Assembly: GCF_002891295.1 (NCBI RefSeq)
Contig: NZ_LGUI01000012.1
Coordinates: 124,001 to 188,000, forward strand
Reading direction: 5' to 3'
Source: Streptomyces eurocidicus
GTDB lineage: Bacteria; Actinomycetota; Actinomycetes; Streptomycetales; Streptomycetaceae
DNA: 64,000 nucleotides
Position numbers and translations under genes: made by a program
Notes under the pieces: model-generated
Database searches by the model: none
The model's input: the letters and a program-made list of their open reading frames with translations, nothing else
What the model was told of the DNA's origin: nothing
Shown here: in pieces, positions 42,504 to 51,997 of the stretch
Position numbering within the stretch: the first letter of the stretch is position 1
Layout: each line of letters opens with the position of its first letter

Positions 42504-43898
42504 ATGACCTTCGCCCCACACCTTCCCCGGCCCTTCCGAAGCGGTCCGCGCCACCCCGGCCGGGCCCTCGGCCGCCTCGCACGAGCGGTCACTCTCCGTG
42601 TATTACCGCTGGTCATCGCATGCATCACAGTCGCCACAGCCTTCACGCAGGCCCCAGAAAACGCCTTGGTGAACGCCTCGGCCGCCGGACCGCCCGTCGA
42701 GCGGGAGCGGGTCCCGGGCGACCGCGCCTGGCCGGTGAGCGGGGCCCGCACGGCCCGGCCGTCGATCGTCCGGGCGTGGGACCCGCCACCGGTCCCCTGG
42801 GCCTCGGGGCACCGCGGCGTGGACCTCGACGCCCGCGCGGGCGCCCCCGTCAGGGCGGCCGCCCCGGGGACGGTGTCCTTCGCCGGGACGGTCGCCGGGC
42901 GCGGCGTGGTCGCCGTCGAGCTGTCGGGGAGCGGGGAGCCGCCGCTGCGCATCACCTACGAGCCGGTGCGGCCGTCGGTGCGGAAGGGCGACGCGGTGCC
43001 CGCGGGGGCACGGGTCGGCAGTCTCCAGTCGGGGCCCTCCCACTGCCCGGCGGGGTGCCTGCACTGGGGACTGCTCCGCGGCGGGACGTACCTCGACCCC
43101 TTGAGCCTGCTGCCGCCGTGGATGCTGCGCCGGCCGCCGTCCCGGCTGCTGCCGCTGACCGGCCCGCTGGGGCCGCTCGCGCGGGCGGTGTCAGCCGCGG
43201 ACCCCGCGCAGGGCCATGGAGACGGCCGCCTCGGTGATCCGGTCCGGCTCCTCGGCCGCGCCGAGCTCGATACGGCGGACGGCGGCGTCCACGACGCCCT
43301 GGAGGAGCATGGCCGCCAGCCGGGGCTGGTCGTGGCCGAGGCCGACGAGGGCCTCGACGACCATGGCGATCAGGCCGCCGTGGGCGGCGCGGATCTTCTC
43401 GCGGGCGCCCGCGTCCAGCTCCCCGGCCGAGATGGCGACCACGGCCCGGTGCCGGCGGTCGCCGACGAGCGCCAGCTGCCGTCGCACATACGCCTCGATC
43501 TTCGCCTCGGGCGTGTCCTCGCGCTCCATGGCGGCCTCGACCTCCGCCGCCCAGACGGGGAAGTCGACGGCGCACAGCTCCTCGACCACGGCCGCGCGGG
43601 AGCGGAAGTACTCATAGACCGAGGACCGGGCCAGGCCGGTCCTCTCCGCCAGCGCGGGGAAGGTCAACGCCTCCGTACCGCCTTCGGACAGCAGGGAGCG
43701 GGCAGCGTCCAGCAGGGCGTCGCGCTGCATAGTCCGGTGCTCGGCCACGGAGGCCGCTCGAATCCTGGGCACGGCCCCACTTTACGGATATCCCCTGACC
43801 GGGACGACGCTGGTGGGAGGTTTCCCTCCGCGGTCAGCGCCCGACGTCCGCGAGCTTCGCCCTCAGCTGAAGCACGGACTTGGTGTGGATCTGACTGA
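42504..43898 (+). CDS. M23 (LytM-like) peptidase-domain protein; frame runs on antisense to the TetR gene
   Basis: After an N-terminal Arg/Pro-rich segment and one signal-anchor-like hydrophobic helix (~residues 33-50) comes an M23 domain. GHRGVDLDARAGAPV carries the zinc His and Asp, and the third ligand is in CLHWGL. The family's HxH motif is CxH here, so the catalytic His is Cys. Recognisable domain sequence ends near 43180, but the frame stays open to 43898, fully antisense to the gene at 43191-43772. The true 3' end may be nearer 43200 if a frameshift exists. Confidence 0.6.
   Translation: MTFAPHLPRPFRSGPRHPGRALGRLARAVTLRVLPLVIACITVATAFTQAPENALVNASAAGPPVERERVPGDRAWPVSGARTARPSIVRAWDPPPVPWASGHRGVDLDARAGAPVRAAAPGTVSFAGTVAGRGVVAVELSGSGEPPLRITYEPVRPSVRKGDAVPAGARVGSLQSGPSHCPAGCLHWGLLRGGTYLDPLSLLPPWMLRRPPSRLLPLTGPLGPLARAVSAADPAQGHGDGRLGDPVRLLGRAELDTADGGVHDALEEHGRQPGLVVAEADEGLDDHGDQAAVGGADLLAGARVQLPGRDGDHGPVPAVADERQLPSHIRLDLRLGRVLALHGGLDLRRPDGEVDGAQLLDHGRAGAEVLIDRGPGQAGPLRQRGEGQRLRTAFGQQGAGSVQQGVALHSPVLGHGGRSNPGHGPTLRISPDRDDAGGRFPSAVSARRPRASPSAEARTWCGSD
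43191..43772 (-). CDS. TetR-family regulator
   Basis: 193 residues. The helix-turn-helix is clear (LTFPALAERTGLARSSVYEYF around residues 37-57) and the C-terminal domain is all helical. GTG 43772 is the likely start. It lies between whiG upstream and the M23 gene, with no obvious divergent target, so its regulon is unknown. Confidence 0.8.
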   Translation of the reverse strand: MPRIRAASVAEHRTMQRDALLDAARSLLSEGGTEALTFPALAERTGLARSSVYEYFRSRAAVVEELCAVDFPVWAAEVEAAMEREDTPEAKIEAYVRRQLALVGDRRHRAVVAISAGELDAGAREKIRAAHGGLIAMVVEALVGLGHDQPRLAAMLLQGVVDAAVRRIELGAAEEPDRITEAAVSMALRGVRG

Positions 43899-44670
43899 CC
43901 CGGCTCTCCGTGACACCGAGGACATGGCCGATCTCGGCGAGCGTGAGGCCCTCGTAGTAGTAGAGGGTCACCACGGTCTTCTCCCGCTCGGGGAGGGTGT
44001 TGATGGCGCGGGCGAGCAGCCGGCGCAGCTCGCGGTCCTCGGCGACCTCCACCGGGTCGTCCGCGGCGGTGTCCTCCAGGGTGTCCATCAGGCTCAGCCG
44101 CTCGCCGCCGTCCACGCCGACGTGCAGCAGGTCCTCCAGGGCCACCACATTGGCCAGCGACAACTGGCTGAAGACGGCGTGCAGTTCCTCGACGGCGATG
44201 CCCATCTCGGCCGCCACCTCGGCCTCGGAGGGCGTACGCCGCAGCGCCGCCTCCAGGGTGGCGTACGCGCGCTCGACCGCCCGGGCCTTCTGCCGGACCG
44301 AGCGCGGGATCCAGTCCAGCGCCCGCAGCTCGTCGATCATCGCCCCGCGGATGCGGGTGATGGCGTAGGTCTCGAACTTGATCTCCCGCGCGGGGTCGAA
44401 CTTCTCGATGGCGTCGATGAGTCCGAAGACGCCGGAGGACACGAAGTCCGCCTGCTCGACATTGGGCGGCAGGCCGACGCTGACCCGGCCCGCCACGTAC
44501 TTCACGAGCGGCGAGTAGTGGAGGATCAGCTGCTCCCGCAGCCGCTCGTCGCCCGAAGCCTTGTACGACCGCCACAGCTCATCGAGGGTCGAGGGAGCGG
44601 GAGGGCGCACGGGGCCGCGCGCCGCGGGTGGCGCCGCCGCGCGATCGGACCCGGAGGTGTGCTGGGGCAT
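43834..44670 (-). CDS. whiG: sporulation RNA polymerase sigma factor WhiG
   Basis: 278-residue FliA/WhiG-type sigma-70 factor. Region 2 runs from YSPLVKYVAGRV through FGLIDAIEKFDP and YAITRIRGAMIDELRALDW; region 4 from LPEREKTVVTLYYYEGLTLAEIG to the helix VTESRVSQIHTKS. WhiG commits aerial hyphae to sporulation and is the best sign that this is a sporulating streptomycete. The neighbours (rpsB on one side, dprA on the other) are consistent with the usual locus. Confidence 0.95.
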   Translation of the reverse strand: MPQHTSGSDRAAAPPAARGPVRPPAPSTLDELWRSYKASGDERLREQLILHYSPLVKYVAGRVSVGLPPNVEQADFVSSGVFGLIDAIEKFDPAREIKFETYAITRIRGAMIDELRALDWIPRSVRQKARAVERAYATLEAALRRTPSEAEVAAEMGIAVEELHAVFSQLSLANVVALEDLLHVGVDGGERLSLMDTLEDTAADDPVEVAEDRELRRLLARAINTLPEREKTVVTLYYYEGLTLAEIGHVLGVTESRVSQIHTKSVLQLRAKLADVGR

Positions 44671-44910
44671 TCGTCGTCTTGAGCCGTTCTGCTGTGACGT
44701 GAAGGGAGAGGTACGAATGGCTGGATTCCCGTGAGCGTAGCGTGACTGTGGCGCTGCGGTGCGCGAGGAGAGCCCCTTCGGTTGATATGCAGATACGTTC
44801 CACTTTCCGTGGCCCCGGTGCACGGCGGCCGGGCGTCCGGTGACCGTGCCGGGCCCGCCGTATCGGTTCCCACGGTCGTCCCCTTAACCCTTTCACCCGA
44901 TCGCCCCAGG

Positions 44911-46089
44911 TCAAGAACCGCCTCGCCGCGTGGTGGGGCGCCGTCCGAGGGGCTTGGGGGTGCCGGATGTTGACGGCGGGTCGGCCAACTTCCAGTGATC
45001 ACCGTGACGTTCGACGAAGCCCAGGGCCCGGAGTTCATGGAGGCCACCGAGGGTGCGGTCCCTGCTCAGACCGGCGTTCCGGGCGATGGTCCCCGGGGTG
45101 CCGCCGGTTCCTCCGGGGACCGCGTCGAGCACAGTGGCCGCGGCGGGTGGCAGCAGGTCGCGCGCCACGACGGGCCCTCGCCGCTCGGGGGCGAGTTCGC
45201 CGATGCCGCCGACGAGCTCGACGATCTCGTCGGCGTCGGTCACCAGGTGGGCCTCCTCGCGCAGCAGTTCATGGACACCGGCCGAGAGCCCCGAGGTGAC
45301 CGGGCCGGGGACGCCCATCGTCTGCCTCCCCAGCCGCCGGGCGCACCGCGCCGTGACCAGCGATCCGCTGCGGTACTGGGCCTCGACGACCACCGTTCCC
45401 CTGGTCAGGGCGGCGATGACGCGGTTGCGGAGGACGAAACGGCTGCGGGTGGGATGGCCGCCGGGCGGCAACTCGGCGAGCACCAGACCCTGTTCCGTGA
45501 TCCGGTCGATCAACTCGGCGTGTCCGCGTGGATAGGGCACGTCGACCCCCGAGGCCAGCACGGCCACCGTGGCCCCGTCGGCGGCGAGGGCACCTCGGTG
45601 CGCCGCGCCGTCGACTCCGAAGGCCGCCCCGGAGACCACCACCCAGCCGCGCTCGGCGAGGCCGGCGCCGAGGAGGGTCGCCACGTGCGAGCCGTAGTCG
45701 GTGCAGGCCCGGGCGCCGACGACGGCGACGGAGCGCAGGGCCCAGAACCTCAGATCGGCGGTGCCGCGCACCCAGAGCCCCAGGGGGCGGGCGTCGTCGA
45801 GGTCGTCGAGCTGGCGGGGCCATTCCGGGTCGCCGGGGACGAGGAAGCGGCCGCCCAGCCGGGCGATGGCGTCGAGGTCGCCGTGGGGGTCGAGCGCGGC
45901 GGCCCGCGCCAGGCACCCCGCGAGCCGCTCCTCGCCCGCGCCCGGCGGCGCGGGCCCGGCCCCCGTCAGCCCCCGCACCAGCGCCTCGGGCCCCATCTCG
46001 CGCAGCCACCGGCCGACGCGCTCGTCCCCCGGCTCGGTCAGCCGCGTCAGCGCGGCCCGCGCCAGGCGGTCCGGGGCGGGGGCGGTCAT
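44911..46089 (-). CDS. dprA: DNA-processing protein DprA
   Basis: 392 residues. The Rossmann-type DprA core includes VAVVGARACTDYG, VVVSGAAFGVDGAAH and RNRVIAALTRGTVVVEA, and a winged-helix DprA_WH domain ends the protein. DprA loads RecA on incoming single-stranded DNA in competent bacteria; its role in streptomycetes is not settled. It is downstream of the comM-like gene on the same strand. Confidence 0.93.
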   Translation of the reverse strand: MTAPAPDRLARAALTRLTEPGDERVGRWLREMGPEALVRGLTGAGPAPPGAGEERLAGCLARAAALDPHGDLDAIARLGGRFLVPGDPEWPRQLDDLDDARPLGLWVRGTADLRFWALRSVAVVGARACTDYGSHVATLLGAGLAERGWVVVSGAAFGVDGAAHRGALAADGATVAVLASGVDVPYPRGHAELIDRITEQGLVLAELPPGGHPTRSRFVLRNRVIAALTRGTVVVEAQYRSGSLVTARCARRLGRQTMGVPGPVTSGLSAGVHELLREEAHLVTDADEIVELVGGIGELAPERRGPVVARDLLPPAAATVLDAVPGGTGGTPGTIARNAGLSRDRTLGGLHELRALGFVERHGDHWKLADPPSTSGTPKPLGRRPTTRRGGS

Positions 46090-46144
46090 GACGGCCCCTC
46101 GGTCCGCGCCGCGACGCGACGTCGGCGCATATCCCGGGCCGCCA

Positions 46145-47767
46145 TCAGCGCGCTCCCGCCTCGACCGGCACACCGCGGCCGACGCCGGTGCGCAGCTGGA
46201 GGGCCTGTGCCACGTCGTCCGCGTCCGGCCGGGAGTGCCCGGCCAGGTCGGCGACGGTCCAGGCGACCCGGAGGACGCGGTCGAGCCCACGGGCCGTCAG
46301 CAGGCCGCACTCCATGTCGCGCTCGGCCTCCGCCAGGGCTCCGGGCAGCGGGTGCCAGCGGGTCCGCAGCTCATGGCCGGGCACCTCGCCATTGGTCCGC
46401 CAGGGCGTCCCACCGAGGCGGGCCGCCGTCCGCTCCCGCGCCTCGCGCACCCGCGCGGCGACCGTCGCGGTGTCCTCCACCGCGCCGTCCCGGCCGGTGA
46501 GTTCGGCCCGGGTGACCGCCTCGACCCGGACCCTGAGGTCGACCCGGTCCAGCAGGGGCCCCGAGAGCCTGCCCTGATAGCGGCGGACGGCGGCCGGAGC
46601 GCAGTCGCACCCCTCACCGAACTGCGAGTGCCGACCGCAGGGGCAGGGATTCGCCGCCAGCATCAGCAGAAACCGGGCGGGCATCCGCATCATCCCGGCG
46701 GAACGGGCCACCACGACGCTTCCCGACTCCAGCGGCTGTCGCAGGGCGTCCAGCGCCCGCCCACTGAATTCAGGCGCTTCGTCCAGAAAAAGCACACCTC
46801 TATGAGCAAGGGACACCGCGCCTGGTCTCGGCTGGCCGTTGCCCCCGCCCACCAGGGAGGCCATCGTCGCCGAGTGGTGCGGCGCGCAGTACGGCGGGGC
46901 GTCCACCAGCGGCTTGCCGGGCGGCAGGACTCCGGCGACGGAGTGCACCGCCGTGACCTCCAGGGCCTCCTGGGACGTCAGCGGTGGCAGCAGCCCCGGC
47001 AGACGCTCGGCCAGCAGGGTCTTGCCCGCGCCGGGCGGGCCCTTGAGATAGAGGTGGTGGCCGCCCGCCGCCGCGATCTCCAGGGCCTTGCGGGCCTGCC
47101 GCTGCCCCGCGACCTCCGCCAGATCGGGCGTCCGGGCCGCGCCGTCCGGGCCGCAGAGCGCGCCCGACCCCAGACCCAGCCCCGGCACCGCCAGCCCCGC
47201 CAGCATCGGGTCGGGCCGGCCCTCCTGGGGCGGGTCCTCCTCCTCGGGGACCGGCTCGTCCGTCAGAACGGCGATGAGCTGACGGAGGCTGCGCACCCCG
47301 AGGACCGAGACACCGGGCACGAGAGCGGCCTCCGCGGCCGTGCGCTCGGGGACGACGACCTGGCGGTACCCCGCGTCGGCGGCGGCCAGGACCGCGGGGA
47401 GGACACCGCGGACGGGACGGACCCGGCCGTCGAGACCCAACTCGCCGATCATCATCAGATCGGCGATCTCACGCGGGTCGACCCGCTCGGCCGCGGCGAG
47501 CACCGCGCAGGCCACCGCCAGATCGAAACCGCTGCCACCCTTGGGGACCGAGGCCGGGCTCAGACCGACCGTCAGCTTCTTCTGGGGCCACTCCGCCCCG
47601 GAGTTCACGACCGCCGCGCGGACCCGGTCGCGGCTCTCCGAGAGGCTCTTGTCGGGCAGGCCGACCAGGGTGAAGGCCGCGACGCCCGGCTCCAGATCGG
47701 CCTGGACCTCCACGACCACGCCCTCGACGCCCACCAGGGCCACCGAGCACGTACGGGCGAAACCCAT
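46145..47767 (-). CDS. YifB/ComM-family Mg-chelatase-like AAA+ ATPase
   Basis: 540 residues. An N-terminal LonC-like domain (PGVAAFTLVGLPDKSLSESRDRV) is followed by Walker A GPPGAGKT, Walker B GVLFLDEAPEF and a CPCG zinc motif (NPCPCGRHS). The family includes ComM, a branch-migration helicase in natural transformation. It is coupled to yraN (ATGA at 47765-47769) and followed by dprA, the classic yraN-comM-dprA arrangement. Confidence 0.92.
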   Translation of the reverse strand: MGFARTCSVALVGVEGVVVEVQADLEPGVAAFTLVGLPDKSLSESRDRVRAAVVNSGAEWPQKKLTVGLSPASVPKGGSGFDLAVACAVLAAAERVDPREIADLMMIGELGLDGRVRPVRGVLPAVLAAADAGYRQVVVPERTAAEAALVPGVSVLGVRSLRQLIAVLTDEPVPEEEDPPQEGRPDPMLAGLAVPGLGLGSGALCGPDGAARTPDLAEVAGQRQARKALEIAAAGGHHLYLKGPPGAGKTLLAERLPGLLPPLTSQEALEVTAVHSVAGVLPPGKPLVDAPPYCAPHHSATMASLVGGGNGQPRPGAVSLAHRGVLFLDEAPEFSGRALDALRQPLESGSVVVARSAGMMRMPARFLLMLAANPCPCGRHSQFGEGCDCAPAAVRRYQGRLSGPLLDRVDLRVRVEAVTRAELTGRDGAVEDTATVAARVREARERTAARLGGTPWRTNGEVPGHELRTRWHPLPGALAEAERDMECGLLTARGLDRVLRVAWTVADLAGHSRPDADDVAQALQLRTGVGRGVPVEAGAR

Positions 47768-48126
47768 CAGGCCGCCCCCTTGACGTGCTCGACGGCGGGC
47801 GCGCCCCGGTCGGGGACGACCACGCCCACCACGTCGATCCGCACCCCGCCCGGGGGCGGGCCGCCGTTCCGCTCCAGCCAGCGCCCGGCCAGCAGCCGCA
47901 GCCGCTCGGCCTTGGCCGGGGTGACGGCCGCCATCGGGTGTTCGTACACACCCGCGCGGCGGGTCTTGACCTCGCACACGACCAGGGCGTCCGCGTCGAG
48001 GGCGACCAGATCGATCTCGCCCTCCCGGCACCGCCAGTTCCGGTCCAGGATGACGATCCCGGCCTCGGCGAGCCGCCTGGCGGCCAGTTCCTCGCCGTAG
48101 CGGCCCAGGGCTCCTCGGGCGTTCAT
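47767..48126 (-). CDS. YraN/UPF0102 family endonuclease-like protein
   Basis: 119 residues with the UPF0102 pattern: GRYGEELAARRLAEAGIVILDRNWR, GEIDLVALD and CEVKTRR, a nuclease-like E-D-ExK arrangement. Biochemical function is unsettled. GGAGG lies 8 bases before the ATG at 48126. First gene of the yraN-comM-dprA unit. Confidence 0.9.
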   Translation of the reverse strand: MNARGALGRYGEELAARRLAEAGIVILDRNWRCREGEIDLVALDADALVVCEVKTRRAGVYEHPMAAVTPAKAERLRLLAGRWLERNGGPPPGGVRIDVVGVVVPDRGAPAVEHVKGAA

Positions 48127-48208
48127 CGGCACCACCTCCGGCACCGACTCTGCCGCCACCGCCCCGATCTATTGGATCTTGGTGGACAACCCGGCGGTTG
48201 TGGACAAC

Positions 48209-48517
48209 TCAGCCACCCGGAAGGTCGAGGTCGCTCTTGTTGAGCTCCTCGATGTTCACGTCCTTGAAGGTGAGCACCCGCACCTGCTTCACAAAGCGGG
48301 CCGGCCGGTACATGTCCCACACCCAGGCGTCGGCCATCGAGACCTCGAAGAAGACCTCGCCCTGCACCGAGTGCACCTGCATCTCGTAGTCGTTGGTGAG
48401 GTAGAAACGCCGCTCGGTCTCGATCACGTATTTGAACAGACCGACGACGTCGCGGTACTCCCGGTAGAGCTTCAGCTCCATCTCGGTCTCGTACTTTTCG
48501 AGGTCCTCGGCGCTCAT
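48209..48517 (-). CDS. DUF2469 family protein
   Basis: 102 residues, acidic N terminus (MSAEDLEKYETEMELKLYRE) and the YRDVVGLFKYVIETERRFYL core of DUF2469, an actinobacteria-specific family. Function unknown. AAGGGGAA precedes the ATG. Confidence 0.9.
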   Translation of the reverse strand: MSAEDLEKYETEMELKLYREYRDVVGLFKYVIETERRFYLTNDYEMQVHSVQGEVFFEVSMADAWVWDMYRPARFVKQVRVLTFKDVNIEELNKSDLDLPGG

Positions 48518-48556
48518 GGCATGTTCCCCTTCAGCCGTGCGTCCCCCTATTGTGCG

Positions 48557-49048
48557 TCAGGCGCGCTCCGTCTCAAGAAGCACCGGCGTACGCGGGGGCC
48601 CCTCGTCGAGCAGCGTACGCAGCAGCCCGGCGAGCTTGGTCGGATACACCGTCTCACGGGTCGCGAGGAGTTCCTCGCACGTCCACCAGCGCAGGCCCGT
48701 GACGCTGCGCCGTTCCAGGTCCGTCTCTCCGCCGGTCCACACGGCCGGCTGCCGGGTGCGCGCCAGGTAGTAGCACTCGTCCTGGTCCCAGCGGCGGCCG
48801 TCGAACGGGAAGGAACAGACGCGCCGCCAGAGCAGCGGCCCCAGTTCGATGTCCGTGACGCCCGTCTCCTCGGCCAGCTCCCGGCGGGCCGCCTGCTCCC
48901 AGCTCTCACCGGGCTCCAGGCCGCCGCCCGGAGTGAACCACCAGGTCGTCGAGGGGTCCTCCGGTTCGAGGCCGTGGATCAGCAGCACCCGGTCGGCCGG
49001 GTCGAGGAGGACGACCCGCGCGGCCTTGCGGAGGTTCTCATCGCACAC
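48557..49048 (-). CDS. Nudix hydrolase
   Basis: 163 residues. The Nudix box is intact: GGLEPGES followed by AARRELAEETGV. It hydrolyses a nucleoside diphosphate linked to another group; substrate unknown. The GTG start overlaps the sipZ stop region by 11 bp, so the two are cotranscribed. Confidence 0.88.
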   Translation of the reverse strand: MCDENLRKAARVVLLDPADRVLLIHGLEPEDPSTTWWFTPGGGLEPGESWEQAARRELAEETGVTDIELGPLLWRRVCSFPFDGRRWDQDECYYLARTRQPAVWTGGETDLERRSVTGLRWWTCEELLATRETVYPTKLAGLLRTLLDEGPPRTPVLLETERA

Positions 49049-49835
49049 GTTCCGCCGTCCCCTCCTTCCTGCCCTCGCCGTCCCTTCCGGCGTCCCTTCC
49101 GGCGTTCCCGCCGGTGCCGCGCCGGGGCCTCAGCAGGGCCACGACCGGCCCGTACGCCGCGCCGCCCAGGATGAGCACCGCACCGCCGACGACCGCGGCC
49201 AGCACCAGCGGCAGCGGCCCCGGCCGGGACGTGCCGCCCGGCAGGGCGGCGAACGACTCCGGCCTGTCCATCATGCCCCAGCCGCTCATCGGCCAGGCCG
49301 TGGCGTCCACCCGCCCCTGGACCGCCTCCCGGGGCACCGAGCCGTGGGTGGCGTCGGCCAGGTGGGAGCGGGAGTCGATCGAGGTCATGCGGTGGTCGCC
49401 GATGAGGAAGAGCTGCCCCTGCGGGACATCGGCGGAGAACCCGGTGGGCGACGCCGGGCCACCGCCCCGCAGATACGGTTCCTCTACAGGCTTCCCGCCG
49501 ACCGTCAGCCGGCCCCGGTCGTCACAGCACCGGACGGTGTCGCCACCGACGCCCACCACGCGCTTGATCATGGGTACGTCGCCCCATGCCTTGTCCTTGA
49601 AGACGACGATGTCGCCGCGCCGCACCTCGCTGCCGTCGACGCGCTCGGCCAGCACCCGGGTGCCCTGCCCGATGGTCGGCGTCATCGAGTCGGTGGGGAC
49701 GGTGTACGGCTGGTACAGCAGCGCGCCCCAGACGAATCCCCCCAGGAAGAGCACACAGCCGACGGCCACGGCCAGCCCGGACAGCACCCTGCCCGCGCGG
49801 CCGTGGCCGTCGCCCGTACGTCCCGCTCCGCTCAT
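49038..49835 (-). CDS. sipZ: type I signal peptidase (fourth of the cluster)
   Basis: 265 residues with N-terminal and C-terminal membrane helices. Catalytic Ser is in VPTDSM, Lys in MIKRVVGVGGD, and GDHR is box E. Four tandem type I signal peptidases are a streptomycete trait, described in S. lividans as sipWXYZ, with sipZ heading a separate unit with unrelated genes. The Nudix gene overlapping it here fits that. GGGAG precedes the ATG. Confidence 0.88.
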   Translation of the reverse strand: MSGAGRTGDGHGRAGRVLSGLAVAVGCVLFLGGFVWGALLYQPYTVPTDSMTPTIGQGTRVLAERVDGSEVRRGDIVVFKDKAWGDVPMIKRVVGVGGDTVRCCDDRGRLTVGGKPVEEPYLRGGGPASPTGFSADVPQGQLFLIGDHRMTSIDSRSHLADATHGSVPREAVQGRVDATAWPMSGWGMMDRPESFAALPGGTSRPGPLPLVLAAVVGGAVLILGGAAYGPVVALLRPRRGTGGNAGRDAGRDGEGRKEGTAERVR

Positions 49836-49920
49836 CCCCCAGCTCCCGCCCGCCTCGAAAAGACCGGATCCCCTGCCCGAGGGCAGGGGATCGCACACTA
49901 CCGGGCGGTACGGACGCGAG

Positions 49921-50994
49921 TCAGCCCTTCGACGAGGTCCTGTCCGCCGCGCTCTTCAGCGCCGCGACGGACGTGGTCCGGCCGAGCAGCCGGCGCCGCC
50001 GCCACAGGACCAGCGGCACCGCGCCCGCGAAGCCGAGCGCCGGGGGCACGGCGGCGGCCGCGGCGTTCAGCCCCGGCTGGTCGAAGGTGCCCGGGACGGG
50101 CAGGAAGGACCAGCGGTTGACCGGCCAGGCGACGACGATGGCGCGGCCGACGACGTCGCTGACCGGCACCGTGCCCTCGTACAGCGTGGGGTGGTAGCGC
50201 GAGTCCAGGGAGTCCTGGCGGTGGTCGCCCATCACCCAGATGTGGTCCTTGGGCACCTTGATGGGGCCGAAGGGCTTGTCGTCACAGGGCGAGTTGCCCG
50301 GGTAGATGTACGACTTCTCGTCGAGCGCCTTGCCGTTGACCTTCACCGGGCCGCCGGCGCCCGAGCACTCCACGGTGTCGCCGCCGACCGCGATGACCCG
50401 CTTGATGAGGTCGCGCTCCTCGGCGGAGGGCATCAGCCCGATGAAGCTGAGCACCTTCTGCACACCGCCGCCCAGCGGGCCGGTCTCCTGCGGCTGGGTC
50501 TCGGGGCCGAGCCAGCTCTGGCCGCCCTTGCCCGGGTCGTGGAAGACGACCACCTCGCCCCGCTCGGGCTTCGCCCCGAACCACGGCGTCAGCTTGTCGA
50601 CCAGCACCCGGTCGCCCCGCTGGAGGGTGTCCTGCATCGAGTCCGAGGGGATGGAGAACGCCTGGACCAGGAAGGTCTTGATGACCAGCGCCAGCACCAG
50701 GGCGATGCCGATCAGGATCGGCAGTTCCTTCCAGAAGGACCGCTGTTTCTTCGGCCGGGTCGCGCTCGGGCCCTCGCCGTCCTCGTCGGGCGTCACGCCA
50801 TCGCTCCCCGCGTCCTTCGGCCCGTCCGGGCCCTCGACGCCGGATGCCTGGGCCGTTACGGGCGCCTGGGACAAGGCCGCTTCGGGCGCTTCGCCACCGG
50901 GCGTCCCGCCGCTCGCCTCAGCCCCTCCGGGCCCCTCGGGTCGCTTCTCGGGCTCTCCGTGACCGGAACGTGCGCCGACCGCCAAGTCCCCCAC
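49921..50994 (-). CDS. sipY: type I signal peptidase (third of the cluster)
   Basis: 357 residues, the longest of the four. A ~90-residue Gly/Pro/Glu-rich cytoplasmic N terminus precedes the first helix. Ser is in IPSDSM, Lys in LIKRVIAVGGD, and box E is MGDHRQDSLDSR. A C-terminal helix follows. GTG 50994 follows AGGAG by 5 bases and lies 77 bp inside the sipX 3' end. Confidence 0.88.
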   Translation of the reverse strand: MGDLAVGARSGHGEPEKRPEGPGGAEASGGTPGGEAPEAALSQAPVTAQASGVEGPDGPKDAGSDGVTPDEDGEGPSATRPKKQRSFWKELPILIGIALVLALVIKTFLVQAFSIPSDSMQDTLQRGDRVLVDKLTPWFGAKPERGEVVVFHDPGKGGQSWLGPETQPQETGPLGGGVQKVLSFIGLMPSAEERDLIKRVIAVGGDTVECSGAGGPVKVNGKALDEKSYIYPGNSPCDDKPFGPIKVPKDHIWVMGDHRQDSLDSRYHPTLYEGTVPVSDVVGRAIVVAWPVNRWSFLPVPGTFDQPGLNAAAAAVPPALGFAGAVPLVLWRRRRLLGRTTSVAALKSAADRTSSKG

Positions 50995-51997
50995 ATCCGC
51001 TCCTCTCTCCACTCTGCTGCCTGTCGCACATACGACGCAGGCCCACCACTCCCATAACGAGCGGGAGTTCCGCAGGGGTCGGGAGCTGGATCGATCCGTT
51101 CTGATCCATGGAGGACACACTATTCGGCGAATCCGCCGCCCGCGCCCCCGCGCGCGGCGCGTCCCGCACCGAAACAAAGGTGTCCGGTTCCGAAAGGCTC
51201 CGCCAGTGGCCGAGCGGCCAGGCGATCACCGCGGCCCGTCCGACCACCAGCTTCTCCGGGACCGTACCCTGGCCGGGGTCGTCCAGGTGATAGCGCGAAT
51301 CGGCGGAATTCGAGCGGTGGTCCCCCATGACGAAAAGCCGGCCCTCCGGCACCCGCACGGTGAACTCCAGCTTCGACGGCGGATTTCCCGGATTGACGTA
51401 CGGCTCGTCGAGCGGCGTTCCGTTGACGGTGATTTTGCCGTTCCTGTCACAGCACTTGACGGTGTCCCCGCCCGTACCGATGACCCGCTTGATCAGATCC
51501 TGTTCGCCGGCCGAGGGCAGCAGCCCGATGAAGGTCAGGGCCTGCTTCACCTGCTTGACCCCCACCGGGTCCGGCCCGGCTCCGGTCTCCTCGCCCTCGA
51601 GCCAGCCGCCCGGGTCCTTGAAGACCACCACGTCGCCCCGGGCCGGCCGGGAGCCGAACCAGGGCGTCAGCTTGTCCACCAGCACCCGGTCACCGATGCG
51701 GATCGTCTGCTCCATGGAGCCGGACGGAATCACAAACGCCTGCACCAGGAACGTCTTCAGCACCAGCGCGATCAGCAGGGCCACCGCTATGAGGATCGGC
51801 ACCTCCTTGACCACGGACCGGCGCCGGCGGCGCTCGACCCGCCGCGCGGCCTTCCGGCGCGCCGCCCTGCCGCCCGCACGCCCGGGGGCACCGCCACCGC
51901 GGAACCCCGCCGGACCGGCCGGACCGGACTCCCCGGGGCCGGCCGGATCGGCCACCCCCGGGGAGTCCGCGGCGCCCGTGCGCCCGTGGCTACCCAT
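50918..51997 (-). CDS. sipX: type I signal peptidase (second of the cluster)
   Basis: 359 residues. Catalytic Ser in IPSGSM, Lys in LIKRVIGTGGD and MGDHRSNSADSR box E. The basic RRVERRRRR run before the first helix sets a cytoplasmic N terminus. After the peptidase domain ~60 extra residues extend across the sipY start, giving an unusually long 77-bp overlap. Confidence 0.86.
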   Translation of the reverse strand: MGSHGRTGAADSPGVADPAGPGESGPAGPAGFRGGGAPGRAGGRAARRKAARRVERRRRRSVVKEVPILIAVALLIALVLKTFLVQAFVIPSGSMEQTIRIGDRVLVDKLTPWFGSRPARGDVVVFKDPGGWLEGEETGAGPDPVGVKQVKQALTFIGLLPSAGEQDLIKRVIGTGGDTVKCCDRNGKITVNGTPLDEPYVNPGNPPSKLEFTVRVPEGRLFVMGDHRSNSADSRYHLDDPGQGTVPEKLVVGRAAVIAWPLGHWRSLSEPDTFVSVRDAPRAGARAADSPNSVSSMDQNGSIQLPTPAELPLVMGVVGLRRMCDRQQSGERSGCGGLGGRRTFRSRRAREATRGARRG

